DNA of 64,000 nucleotides. Origin: Pyrinomonadaceae bacterium (GTDB lineage Bacteria > Acidobacteriota > Blastocatellia > Pyrinomonadales > Pyrinomonadaceae). Made by a program: the position numbers and the translations under genes. Shown here one piece after another: positions 54,221 to 62,735 of the stretch. The notes below the pieces were generated by a model. It searched no databases, was not told where the DNA came from, and worked only from the letters and a program-made list of their open reading frames with translations. Numbering within the stretch: the first letter of the stretch is position 1; each line of letters opens with the position of its first letter. The stretch lies in the NCBI GenBank assembly GCA_028284415.1, contig JANQRU010000004.1, forward strand, positions 496,001-560,000, read 5' to 3'.

Positions 54221-54228
54221 GAGGAATT

Positions 54229-55338
54229 ATGACAAACAAAATATCAAGGAGAAATTGGTTAAAAACAAGTGCTTTAGCAGGTTCGGCTATGGCTTTTTCA
54301 TCAATTGATTTATCCGCTAAACCAATTACAAAAACGGCTTCGAGCAAAAAACTCGTCCGCTTAACTTCCAATGAAAACCCCTATGGTTTTTCACCAAAAG
54401 CCAAGCAAGCAATTATTGATTCAGTCGAATTAGGCAATCAATATGCACATCGCGAAAAGGTTATGGAACTCGAAAAAATGATTGCTGACCGTGAAGGGGT
54501 AAAACCTGAAAATGTAATTTTGGGTTCGGGTTCGGGCGAAGTTTTATGTATGACAGGAGCGGCTTACGGCTGGCAACAAGGCGAAATGATTACGCCTGAT
54601 TTAACTTTTCCAATGATTTATCGTTATGCAGAAAATTTTAACGCTAAGATTAATGGAGTTCCGCTTGATAACAAACTTAGGCTAGATTTGAATGAAATGG
54701 GAAAGAGAGTTTCAAATAAAACTTCCCTTGTTTATGTCTGCAATCCAAATAATCCAACTGGAACTTATTTACCGACAAAACCAGTTCGAGATTTTTGCGA
54801 AACTATTTCAAAAAGAACAACTGTTTTTGTTGACGAAGCTTATCTCGAATTCACAGATGATTTTCCACGCAATTCGATGGTTGAACTCATTAAGCAAGAC
54901 AAAAATGTAATCGTTTCTCGCACGTTTTCAAAAATTTACGGAATGGCTGGAATGCGTGTCGGTTATGGATTAGCAAAAAAAGAAATCGCCGACAAGCTAA
55001 AAAAATTCCGTATGACTTGGTTTAATTCTTTGGGGATAAACGCAGCGATTGAATCTTACAAAGACACCGATTTCATCAAAATGAGCGTGAAGAAAAACAA
55101 CAAGGTGCGAGCGATGTTTTCTAATGAACTCAAGAAAATCAATATGCCACATCCAAAATCAGAAGGAAATTATCTGTGGGTAAACGGTGGAAAACGAATC
55201 CACAATTTATTTGAAAAAGTTAAACCTTATGGTTTGAGTGTCCGCAATGGTCGCGGAAAATATGAAGACTGGGCAAGAATCACAATTGGAACAGAAGGAC
55301 ATATGAAAACCTTAGTCAAAGCTTTGAAGAAACTCTAA
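54229..55338 (+). CDS. Histidinol-phosphate aminotransferase-like PLP enzyme with Tat signal
   Basis: 369 aa. It begins KISRRNWLKTSALAGSAMAFSS, a Tat-type signal, so the enzyme would be exported folded with its cofactor. The rest is a class I/II aminotransferase of the HisC type: LTSNENPYGFSP, GSGSGEVLCMTGAAYG, CNPNNPTGTYLP, VDEAYLEF, and SRTFSKIYGMAGMRVGYG with the PLP Lys in FSK. RNGRGKYEDWARITIGT matches the C-terminal end. Export of a PLP enzyme is unusual. Substrate unknown; role in cell-wall or periplasmic amino acid turnover is a guess. Confidence 0.88.
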   Translation: MTNKISRRNWLKTSALAGSAMAFSSIDLSAKPITKTASSKKLVRLTSNENPYGFSPKAKQAIIDSVELGNQYAHREKVMELEKMIADREGVKPENVILGSGSGEVLCMTGAAYGWQQGEMITPDLTFPMIYRYAENFNAKINGVPLDNKLRLDLNEMGKRVSNKTSLVYVCNPNNPTGTYLPTKPVRDFCETISKRTTVFVDEAYLEFTDDFPRNSMVELIKQDKNVIVSRTFSKIYGMAGMRVGYGLAKKEIADKLKKFRMTWFNSLGINAAIESYKDTDFIKMSVKKNNKVRAMFSNELKKINMPHPKSEGNYLWVNGGKRIHNLFEKVKPYGLSVRNGRGKYEDWARITIGTEGHMKTLVKALKKL

Positions 55339-55407
55339 CTTTTTTTAGAAGAACTTAATTTTCAATTAAATGTTTTATTTTTCAAACTGCCTGCCCGTTT
55401 AATATTG

Positions 55408-55445
55408 CCGCTCAAAGATTTTTTACAATTTTCGAGCGGTTTTGT
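55408..55445 (+). terminator. Terminator after the aminotransferase
   Basis: ccgctc (55409-55414) pairs with gagcgg (55434-55439), the inner bases extend it with one mismatch, then T-run. Confidence 0.6.
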
Positions 55446-55495
55446 TTATTATTTATAAAATAGAAAACATCTGTAAACTTTAAATACTTGTAGAA

Positions 55496-57619
55496 ATGAG
55501 CAAAAAAACAAAAGCAATCGGCGAAGCGATAAGTAGAATTGACGGAATCTTAAAAGTAACGGGCAGAGCGAAGTATTCGCTGGATTTTGCGGTTAAAAAT
55601 GCGGCTTATGGATTTTTGATAAAGAGCGAAATTGCGTCAGGGAAAATTATTGATATTGATACGAAATTGGCGGAAAAAGCTGAAGGTGTGATAGCGGTTA
55701 TTACTTATAAAAACGCTCTGAAGCTAAAAAACACTAGGCGTATGCGGGGCGGAGCGATGTTGCAGGATGATAATGTCAGATATTTTGGCGAGAATATCGG
55801 TATTGTCGTTGCGGAAACTTTTGAACAGGCTCGCTATGCTATAAGTTTAGTTAAAGTTAAATATCAAAAAAGCGAAGCTAAAACAGACCTCAACGAAATC
55901 AAAAATTTAGCTATTCAATCAAGATCAAGACAAGACGAAATCAAGGGCGATGTTGAAAAGGCTTTTGTGGATGCGGAAATCAAACTCGATGAGACTTATG
56001 TAACTCCAATTGAACATCATCACACGATGGCACCGCATTCGACTGTTGCGGTTTGGGATGGTGATGAGAAGGTCGTTGTTTATAACGAATCGCAAATCGT
56101 CAGAGGAATTCAGGCGGCAGTTTCGTTGGCGTTTGGGCTTTTGCGAAAAAATGTCCGTGTTGTTTCTCCGCATATCGGCGGCGGTTTTGGAGCAAAAGGC
56201 GGTGCTTGGGGACACGTTGCGATATGCGTGATGGCAGCGAAAATGGTAAAACGTCCCGTCCGTTTAGCTTTGACGCGACAGATGATGTTTAACTCGGTCG
56301 GTTTGCGTCAAAAGAATGTTCAAAACATAAAACTTGCCGCAACCAAAGATGGAAAATTGACCGCACTCGCACATGAAACGATTACGCACACCCCGATTGA
56401 CCAGGAATTTGTCGAAGCCTGTGGAGATGTTTCGGAAAAAATGTATGAAGTTCCGAATTTAAAAACTTCCTACAAAGTCGCCCCTATGAACATAATTTTG
56501 CTAACCTTTACGAGAGCCCCCGGAAAATCTACGGGCAGTTTCGCATTAGAATCGGCTATTGATGAATTGGCTTACAAATTGAAATTTGACCCAATCGAAT
56601 TTCGTTTGAAAAATGAACCTAAAAAAGACCCGATTAGCGGAAAGCCTTTTTCGTCGCGTTCGCTCGTTGAATGTATGCAAGCAGGTGCAAAGAAAATCGG
56701 CTGGAACAAACGAAAATTTGAGCCACGCAAAAATCGTGTCGGTGATTATTTGATCGGTTACGGACTCGGTTGCGGAACTTATCCTGCACGACAGAGAATG
56801 ACTTCGGCTTTGGTCACGCTCAAAAAAGACGGCGATGAAATAAAAGCCACTATCGAACTCGGTGCTTCCGATCTCGGCACGGGAACTTACACAATTGTCG
56901 CACAAGTCGCGGCTGAAACACTCGGGCTTCCCGTCAGCAAAGTTGGCGTAAAAATTGGTGATTCAAACCTTCCACCCGCCGCAGGTTCGGTCGGCTCAGT
57001 CGGTGCGGCAAGTTTTTCCAATGCGATTTTTGAATGTTGCGAAAAAGCTTTGACGGAATTGCAAGCAAAAACAAACGTCAACTGGGTTAAAAAGCCAACC
57101 GTTTTGGAACTTATGCAAGCCACAAATGTAAACGAATTTCAAACCAGAACTGATACAAGACCTCTTGCAGAAACAAGAAACTACTCCGCCCACGCATTTG
57201 GTGCAAACTTTGCCGAAGTTTGGGTGAACGAATCAACCGGAATGGTTAAGGTAAAACGATTTGTTACAGCAACAGGAGCGGGGCGAATTTTGAATCCCAA
57301 AACCGCCGAATCGCAGATGCATGGTGGCGTAATTTGGGGAATCGGAATGGCACTTACGGAAGAATCAGAAGTTGATCCGCGTTGGGGAAATTTTGTAACG
57401 CGAACACTTGCTGATTATCACATTCCTGCAAACCTAGACATTGGCGAAATTGAAACGATTTTCATTGATGAAAAAGACAAATATGTTAATAAACTCGGTG
57501 TAAAAGGCATCGGCGAAGTTGGAATCGTCGGAGTTGCTGCAGCAGTTGCCAATGCAATTTTTAATGCAACGGGCAAACGCATCAGAAATCTACCGATAAC
57601 ACCTGACAAATTAGTCTGA
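55496..57619 (+). CDS. Xanthine dehydrogenase-family molybdopterin-binding subunit
   Basis: 707 aa, like YagR: the catalytic large subunit of a molybdenum hydroxylase. It has GGGFGAKGGAWGHVAI, FTRAPGKSTGSFALESAIDELAY (substrate-side Arg), GSVGSVGAASFSNAIFECC, and the C-terminal GIGEVGIVGVAAAVANAI with the catalytic Glu in GEVG. Normally it works with a [2Fe-2S] and an FAD subunit encoded just upstream. Here the neighbours are an aminotransferase and a REP element, so it is orphaned in this window. Base composition is less AT-rich than upstream genes. Substrate (aldehyde or purine) is unknown. Confidence 0.9.
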   Translation: MSKKTKAIGEAISRIDGILKVTGRAKYSLDFAVKNAAYGFLIKSEIASGKIIDIDTKLAEKAEGVIAVITYKNALKLKNTRRMRGGAMLQDDNVRYFGENIGIVVAETFEQARYAISLVKVKYQKSEAKTDLNEIKNLAIQSRSRQDEIKGDVEKAFVDAEIKLDETYVTPIEHHHTMAPHSTVAVWDGDEKVVVYNESQIVRGIQAAVSLAFGLLRKNVRVVSPHIGGGFGAKGGAWGHVAICVMAAKMVKRPVRLALTRQMMFNSVGLRQKNVQNIKLAATKDGKLTALAHETITHTPIDQEFVEACGDVSEKMYEVPNLKTSYKVAPMNIILLTFTRAPGKSTGSFALESAIDELAYKLKFDPIEFRLKNEPKKDPISGKPFSSRSLVECMQAGAKKIGWNKRKFEPRKNRVGDYLIGYGLGCGTYPARQRMTSALVTLKKDGDEIKATIELGASDLGTGTYTIVAQVAAETLGLPVSKVGVKIGDSNLPPAAGSVGSVGAASFSNAIFECCEKALTELQAKTNVNWVKKPTVLELMQATNVNEFQTRTDTRPLAETRNYSAHAFGANFAEVWVNESTGMVKVKRFVTATGAGRILNPKTAESQMHGGVIWGIGMALTEESEVDPRWGNFVTRTLADYHIPANLDIGEIETIFIDEKDKYVNKLGVKGIGEVGIVGVAAAVANAIFNATGKRIRNLPITPDKLV

Positions 57620-57630
57620 AGAAACTAGAA

Positions 57631-57730
57631 AACTCCCTTACTTTCAGAGGAGGGGTGGCAGTCGCTTCGACTGACGGGGTGGTTGTTTTTAGTTTTGGTT
57701 GGGTTCGACTCTATCCAACCACCTCGCCGA
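57631..57730. repeat. REP-like palindromic element
   Basis: gaggaggggtggcagtcg...cgactgacggggtggttg is a typical REP-type GC-rich hairpin with aggggtggc and cggggtggttg boxes. A second hairpin (ggttgg ... ccaacc, about 57698-57720) and its flanks pair back (gacggggtggttg with ccaaccacctcg). The class often travels with RAYT-type transposases; none is here. Confidence 0.75.
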
Positions 57731-57731
57731 C

Positions 57732-57771
57732 AAAAAAACTCCCCTCCTTTTCTAAGGAGGGGAGTTTTTTT
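57732..57771 (+). terminator. Strong Rho-independent terminator at the REP end
   Basis: 57732-57749 (seven A, then ctcccctcctt) pairs exactly with 57754-57771, an 18-bp stem ending in seven T, separated by 4 nt. It probably ends the molybdopterin-subunit transcript. Confidence 0.85.
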
Positions 57772-57849
57772 GTACATTTATTCACACAACTTCGTATCTC
57801 TCATCTTTACTTATTGTGATTCAAAACCACTTAACTCTAAATCCAAACC

Positions 57850-57877
57850 GCTCAAAGATTGTCCGAAGTCTTTGAGC
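57850..57877 (+). promoter_or_regulatory. Hairpin in the leader of the sugar dehydrogenase gene
   Basis: gctcaaaga (57850-57858) pairs exactly with tctttgagc (57869-57877), followed by a short T-run. It may attenuate transcription 50 nt before the start codon. Confidence 0.5.
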
Positions 57878-57924
57878 ATTTTTCGTTTACTCTTTTAACA
57901 GATTTTACGTTAAGAGAAAAATCA

Positions 57925-59130
57925 ATGAGAAAAGCAATTATTTTTACAATTATTTTATTAGGAATTTCCGCATTTATAAATTCATTAGCGAATATTGCAA
58001 AAGCTAATCTAATTCCCGAAAAAGAGGTTTTGATGGATGGTTTAAAACATCCTTGGAGCATAGCTTTTTTATCGGAGCACGATGCCTTAGTCAGCGAAAA
58101 AGATGGCGATTTGGTACGTGTAAATTTGAAGACCAAACAAAAAACTGTAATCAAAGGTTTCCCAAATGATCTTGCCCGGAAGATAACCATAAATTCCTCC
58201 GCTTATGAATTCGGTATTTATCCGACATCTTTGGACGGTAGAACGGGCAGTTTTAATATGGGCATTTTTGATGTCGTTTTAGACCCGAATTTTAGTAAAA
58301 ATAAATTCGTTTATGTAGCTTATGTAGCTCAGAAAAAAGATACTTTTACGACAAAAGTTGTTCGGGCAAAATTAGAAAATAATGTATTAAAAAATGTCAG
58401 AGCAATCTTCGTTGCCGAGCCTTTTACACCCGGAGTTTGGCATTTCGGCGGCGGAATGACCTTTGGCAAGGATGGAAAATTATATATCACTATTGGCGAG
58501 AGACTTTTTAATGAAATAAATCAACCACCGCTGCCAATTGCTCAGAATTTGAGAGATAAACGCGGAAAAATCCACCGTATAAATTCCGACGGAACGATCC
58601 CGAAAGATAATCCCGATTTTGGCGTAGGAACAATTAAAAGTATGTATGCCGTCGGAATTCGTGCGGCTCAGGGTTTGACGGTCGAACCGAAAACAGGAAA
58701 AATCTGGTTCACCGAACACGGCACAAATCAGGGCGACGAGATAAATTTATTAAAACCGGGAGCAAATTACGGTTGGGCGGTAAAGACAACCGGAACTTAT
58801 CGCTATAAAAACTACAATCCACCCAAACTTCCCGACCGCGTTTTCACTGATCCGGTTTGGTTTTGGCGACAGACGGTTGCTCCAACGGGTTTAACTTTTT
58901 ACACGGGCGATGAATTTCCCGAATGGAAAAACAATTTGTTTGTTTCAGGATTATCTCGCGGCAGTTTTTGGCGAGTCAGAATCGAAGGCGAAACAGTCAA
59001 AAGTCTGGAAGAACTTTTTGTTGACAGTCGGGTGCGTTCAAGAAAAGTCGCCCAGAGTCCCGAAGGAAAATTATATCTTTTAACCGATGAAGACAACGGA
59101 AAAATTATCAGAATAAGGAGAAATAAATGA
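57925..59130 (+). CDS. PQQ-dependent sugar dehydrogenase-like beta-propeller, secreted
   Basis: 401 aa from ATG 57925 with a signal (KAIIFTIILLGISAFINSLA). An in-frame ATG at 57859 lies in a hairpin loop, so it is not used. The propeller carries LKHPWSIAFL, VWHFGGGMTFGKDGKLYITIGE, GKIWFTEHGTNQGDEINLLKPGANYGW and VAPTGLTFYTGDEFPEW, the pattern of soluble glucose/aldose dehydrogenases (YliI group). The family oxidises sugars in the periplasm using PQQ. No PQQ synthesis gene is here. Overlaps the next gene by 4 bp. Confidence 0.88.
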   Translation: MRKAIIFTIILLGISAFINSLANIAKANLIPEKEVLMDGLKHPWSIAFLSEHDALVSEKDGDLVRVNLKTKQKTVIKGFPNDLARKITINSSAYEFGIYPTSLDGRTGSFNMGIFDVVLDPNFSKNKFVYVAYVAQKKDTFTTKVVRAKLENNVLKNVRAIFVAEPFTPGVWHFGGGMTFGKDGKLYITIGERLFNEINQPPLPIAQNLRDKRGKIHRINSDGTIPKDNPDFGVGTIKSMYAVGIRAAQGLTVEPKTGKIWFTEHGTNQGDEINLLKPGANYGWAVKTTGTYRYKNYNPPKLPDRVFTDPVWFWRQTVAPTGLTFYTGDEFPEWKNNLFVSGLSRGSFWRVRIEGETVKSLEELFVDSRVRSRKVAQSPEGKLYLLTDEDNGKIIRIRRNK

Positions 59131-59960
59131 AAAAGACAGCAATCATATCAACACTATTTTTATTAGTTTTTACAATTTTTATAAACGAAAATGTTTTGGC
59201 AAAAACGAGCGAGATCGAAGCCGTTAAAGCACCGCTTGAAAATTATTTGAAAAATCACATTAAAGGCGACAGCGAACAACTTGGAAAATCTATGCACACG
59301 GTCGGGCATTTGATGTATATCCGCGACGGCAAATATACGAGCGTTGATTTCCCACGTTATTTGACGGGTTGGAAACTGCGGGATGAAAAAATTGCGGCTC
59401 AGACGAAATCTTACATTGACAGGATCGAAGTTGCGGGAAATGTCGCCGTCGCCAAATTAGGACTTCATTATCCGGGCAGACATTTTACGGATTATATGAC
59501 GCTTTTGAAAATTGACGGCGAATGGAAAATCGTCAATAAAATCGCCTATTCCGTTCGTGATCCTAAAAACAATGCAGCGATGCGAGCCGATATCGATGCG
59601 GTTAAAGTTCCGCTCGAAAATTACATAATGGGACACAAAACCGGCAAAGCGGAATATATGCGTAAGGCTTTTCACACGGAAGGAAAGCTTATGTCTATGC
59701 GTGGCGGAAAATATACGACCACTGATTTTGAGAAGTTCTTTGGCTATTTCAAAGGAAAGCCCGCAAAAGATGAAGCAATGCGAAAACGCTGGATCGAAAG
59801 CATAGACGTAACGGGAAATATCGCCGTTGGGAAAATTATTCTCGATTATCCGACCGTAAAATTCACCGATTACATGGCACTTTTAAAAATCGGTGACGAA
59901 TGGAAAATCGTCAACAAAGCATTCTATGCAGAGCGTAAGGGAGATGATTCAAAAAAGTAG
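59127..59960 (+). CDS. Secreted protein with two tandem NTF2-like (lumazine-binding-2) domains
   Basis: 277 aa. Signal peptide KTAIISTLFLLVFTIFINENVLA, then two near-copies of a 115-aa domain: IEAVKAPLENYLKNHIKGDSE and later IDAVKVPLENYIMGHKTGKAE; each has HT-G-LM--R-GKYT and FTDYM-LLKI-DEWKIVNK. This is the Lumazine_bd_2/NTF2-like fold, usually one domain. The duplication is therefore an internal one. It overlaps the sugar dehydrogenase by 4 bp and precedes a serine hydrolase by 7 bp. Ligand unknown. Confidence 0.8.
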   Translation: MKKTAIISTLFLLVFTIFINENVLAKTSEIEAVKAPLENYLKNHIKGDSEQLGKSMHTVGHLMYIRDGKYTSVDFPRYLTGWKLRDEKIAAQTKSYIDRIEVAGNVAVAKLGLHYPGRHFTDYMTLLKIDGEWKIVNKIAYSVRDPKNNAAMRADIDAVKVPLENYIMGHKTGKAEYMRKAFHTEGKLMSMRGGKYTTTDFEKFFGYFKGKPAKDEAMRKRWIESIDVTGNIAVGKIILDYPTVKFTDYMALLKIGDEWKIVNKAFYAERKGDDSKK

Positions 59961-59967
59961 GTAAACT

Positions 59968-61662
59968 ATGAAAGTTCTTTTATCTGCATTTTTGGCGATG
60001 ATTTTCGTTTATCCGATTGCTTGCCAAAATATTAAATCAGGCAAACAAAAGGTCTCATCTTCGTTTGAAAAAAGAATTGATGCGATCTTTGAGCAATATG
60101 ATAGTTTGGATTCGCCGGGCGTGGCGGTTGCTGTTACAAAAAATGGCGAAACCGTTTTCCTGAAAGGTTACGGTGCGGCGAATTTGGAACATAAAATTCC
60201 AATCAATCCAAAAACCACGAAATTCAATATCGCTTCGACTTCAAAACAAGTTACGGTTTTTGCCGTTTTGCTTCTTGCAGAACAGAAAAAACTTTCGATG
60301 GATGACGATGTTCGCAAACACATTCCCGAATTGCATGATTTTGGACAGAAAATAACTTTGCGACATCTTGCCCATCACACAAGCGGAATTCGCAGTGAAC
60401 TGCAAATTTTGGCAATGGCTGGTTGGAGTCCGGGCGATGTGATGTCACGGCAAAATGTGCTTGATGCGATTTATCGGCAGAAAGAATTAAACTTTAAAAC
60501 TGGCGAAGAATCGAGTTATTCAAATTCGGGCTACACGCTTTTATCCGAAGTTGTCGAAAGGGTTTCGGGACAGACATTTGCAGATTTTGCACGAGAAAAT
60601 ATCTTTGAGCCTTTGGGAATGAATCAAACATCATTTCTCTCAAATCATCAGAGTATTTTCGAAAATATGGCTTACACTTACGGTGGTAATCAAAATTCGA
60701 GATATAAAATTAACGCTAATTTTGGCTATTCAGGTTCAACAGGAATTTTCACGACTGCTTCGGATTTTACAAAATGGGCTTTGAATTTTAAGAATCCAAA
60801 AGTTGGAAGCAAGAAAGTCATTGAGAAAATGAACACGCTTGGCAAACTGAATAATGGCGAGGGTTCCGGCTTTGCAATGGGGCAATTCATCGAAGAATAT
60901 CGTGGCTTAAAACACATACAACACGGCGGAGCATCGGGAGGTTACATTTCGTATTTGGGAAGATTTCCTGACCAAGATGTCAATATAATTTTGATGGGAA
61001 ACAGCAGTTCAATAAATGCTCGTAGGACTTCCCTACAAGTTGCAGATATTTTTTTGGAGAAATACTTTAAGGAGAATTCAAGAAGTAATACCTCAACCAA
61101 AGCAGTTAATTTATCCATAGAAGATTTAAACAAATATGTCGGAACTTATTGGAATAATGATGATCGAGCGATTCGGATTTTGATTAATGACAACACATTA
61201 GTTTTTTCGGGAAGAATGAATGTTCCGCTAATTCCTCTAAGTAAAACCAAATTTCAAATGCAAGGCGTTGGAAGCGATGTACGTCTGCATTTCAAAGAAA
61301 ACAGTAAAGGAAAATATAGATTTAGTGAAACCGTAAATGGACGCGAAGTTAATAAATATGAAAGCTACAAGCCTGCAACTTACAGAACAAAAGATTTAGA
61401 AAAATATGTCGGCAAATATTTTAGCGGAGAATTAGATACTTTCTATGACGTTTCAATACACAATGGAAATTTAATCGTAAGCCATTTGCGGTTTAATGAT
61501 GTTACTTTGAGTTCGATTAATTTAGATAATTTTACCAGCAACAGTTGGAGATTCAGCACTTTGAAATTTGAGAGAGATTCATCCGATAAAATAAACGGCT
61601 TTAGAATCAGTTCGATGCGTGTAAAAAATGTCTTTTTCAAAAAGATTTCCGTGTCCAAATAA
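59968..61662 (+). CDS. Serine hydrolase, class C beta-lactamase family
   Basis: 564 aa. Signal (LLSAFLAMIFVYPIACQ), perhaps a lipoprotein. The penicillin-binding fold follows: SxxK as S90-T-S-K93 (FNIASTSKQVTVFAV), YxN in SSYSNSGYTLL, and HGGASGGYISYLGRF for the third motif. After residue 390 comes a C-terminal extension of beta structure (LNKYVGTYWNND, LEKYVGKYFSGELD), seen twice, likely the lipocalin-like tail common in this group. These enzymes are esterases or D-amino-acid peptidases rather than resistance genes. It lies 2 bp before another hydrolase gene. Confidence 0.9.
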   Translation: MKVLLSAFLAMIFVYPIACQNIKSGKQKVSSSFEKRIDAIFEQYDSLDSPGVAVAVTKNGETVFLKGYGAANLEHKIPINPKTTKFNIASTSKQVTVFAVLLLAEQKKLSMDDDVRKHIPELHDFGQKITLRHLAHHTSGIRSELQILAMAGWSPGDVMSRQNVLDAIYRQKELNFKTGEESSYSNSGYTLLSEVVERVSGQTFADFARENIFEPLGMNQTSFLSNHQSIFENMAYTYGGNQNSRYKINANFGYSGSTGIFTTASDFTKWALNFKNPKVGSKKVIEKMNTLGKLNNGEGSGFAMGQFIEEYRGLKHIQHGGASGGYISYLGRFPDQDVNIILMGNSSSINARRTSLQVADIFLEKYFKENSRSNTSTKAVNLSIEDLNKYVGTYWNNDDRAIRILINDNTLVFSGRMNVPLIPLSKTKFQMQGVGSDVRLHFKENSKGKYRFSETVNGREVNKYESYKPATYRTKDLEKYVGKYFSGELDTFYDVSIHNGNLIVSHLRFNDVTLSSINLDNFTSNSWRFSTLKFERDSSDKINGFRISSMRVKNVFFKKISVSK

Positions 61663-61664
61663 AA

Positions 61665-62735
61665 ATGATAAAGAGAAAAAACATAATTATTCTTTGCATA
61701 ATGGCGATGTTAGTTTTTGGTTGTAGCCAAAAACTCGAATCTTTCGATTCGCCTACGAATTCTAAAAGTCAGATTGATTCGTATTTAAATGAACTTCATC
61801 AAAACGGTAAATTAAACGGAAATATTCTGGTCGTTAAAGATGATAAAACGCTTTATGAGAAATCGTTTGGATACGCTGACGGATCAAAAAACACTCCATT
61901 AAAAAAAGACTTTCGGTTCAATATAGGTTCGGTTTATAAAGAATTTCCGGCGGTTGCGGTTATGCAGTTGAGTGAGAAAAATTTATTGAATACAGATGAC
62001 AAAATTCAAAAATACTTGCCGAACTTACCAAGTTGGTCGAAGGAAATATCAATAAAACATTTGCTGCAATATTCGAGCGGATTGCCAAATATAAAGGCGG
62101 ATGAATATGTTCGCAAGAATCTGACGCTTAGCGATGAGCTTATTTTGAAAGACCTTCAAAACATAAAAGAGCTTGAATTTGAGTCGGGAACTGATTATTT
62201 ATACTCGAATTATAACCCGATTTTGTTGATGAAAATTGTTGAAAAAGTCACGAGGAAAACTTTCAGTGAATATGCGAAAGAAAACATTTTTGAGCCGTAT
62301 GGCTTGAACAGCACGATAATAAAAGATCAATATCCGTATAAAGACAATAACCTGATGGCGATTCCTTTTGATAAGGGATTTGAGAAAGATAATTTCAAAA
62401 TTACCATTTCGGGTGTGCTTTTTACCTCAACAACCAATGATATGTATCGCTGGTTTAAGCAATTAGATTCATTCAAAATAATCAGCAAAGATTCGCTGAA
62501 ATTCCTCTCTGAAACAGTTAAAAAAGGCAATAATATCCAATCTCCGCTCGGAGTTGGAGTTTGGGAAAACGATAAGATCATCGAACATACGCATCACGGT
62601 TCAATGATAAATTACGAATGTGTCATTCGAAGGTTTAAGCAAAACGATTTAACAATTGTTATTCTTACAAATCAAAACTATCGGAATGTGTATGATATTT
62701 CAATCAAAATACGTGAAATAGTAAGTAAAAAATAG
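61665..62735 (+). CDS. Serine hydrolase lipoprotein (class C beta-lactamase family)
   Basis: 356 aa. A lipobox-like end (MAMLVFGC, Cys 20) follows a basic hydrophobic signal. The beta-lactamase/PBP fold has S89-V-Y-K92 (SxxK), YSNYN (YxN), and HTHHGSMINYE as the third motif. It lacks the long C-terminal tail of its neighbour. A pair of such hydrolases beside a LytS kinase suggests a common signal, not proven. Its stop overlaps the GTG start of the next gene by 1 nt. Confidence 0.88.
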   Translation: MIKRKNIIILCIMAMLVFGCSQKLESFDSPTNSKSQIDSYLNELHQNGKLNGNILVVKDDKTLYEKSFGYADGSKNTPLKKDFRFNIGSVYKEFPAVAVMQLSEKNLLNTDDKIQKYLPNLPSWSKEISIKHLLQYSSGLPNIKADEYVRKNLTLSDELILKDLQNIKELEFESGTDYLYSNYNPILLMKIVEKVTRKTFSEYAKENIFEPYGLNSTIIKDQYPYKDNNLMAIPFDKGFEKDNFKITISGVLFTSTTNDMYRWFKQLDSFKIISKDSLKFLSETVKKGNNIQSPLGVGVWENDKIIEHTHHGSMINYECVIRRFKQNDLTIVILTNQNYRNVYDISIKIREIVSKK

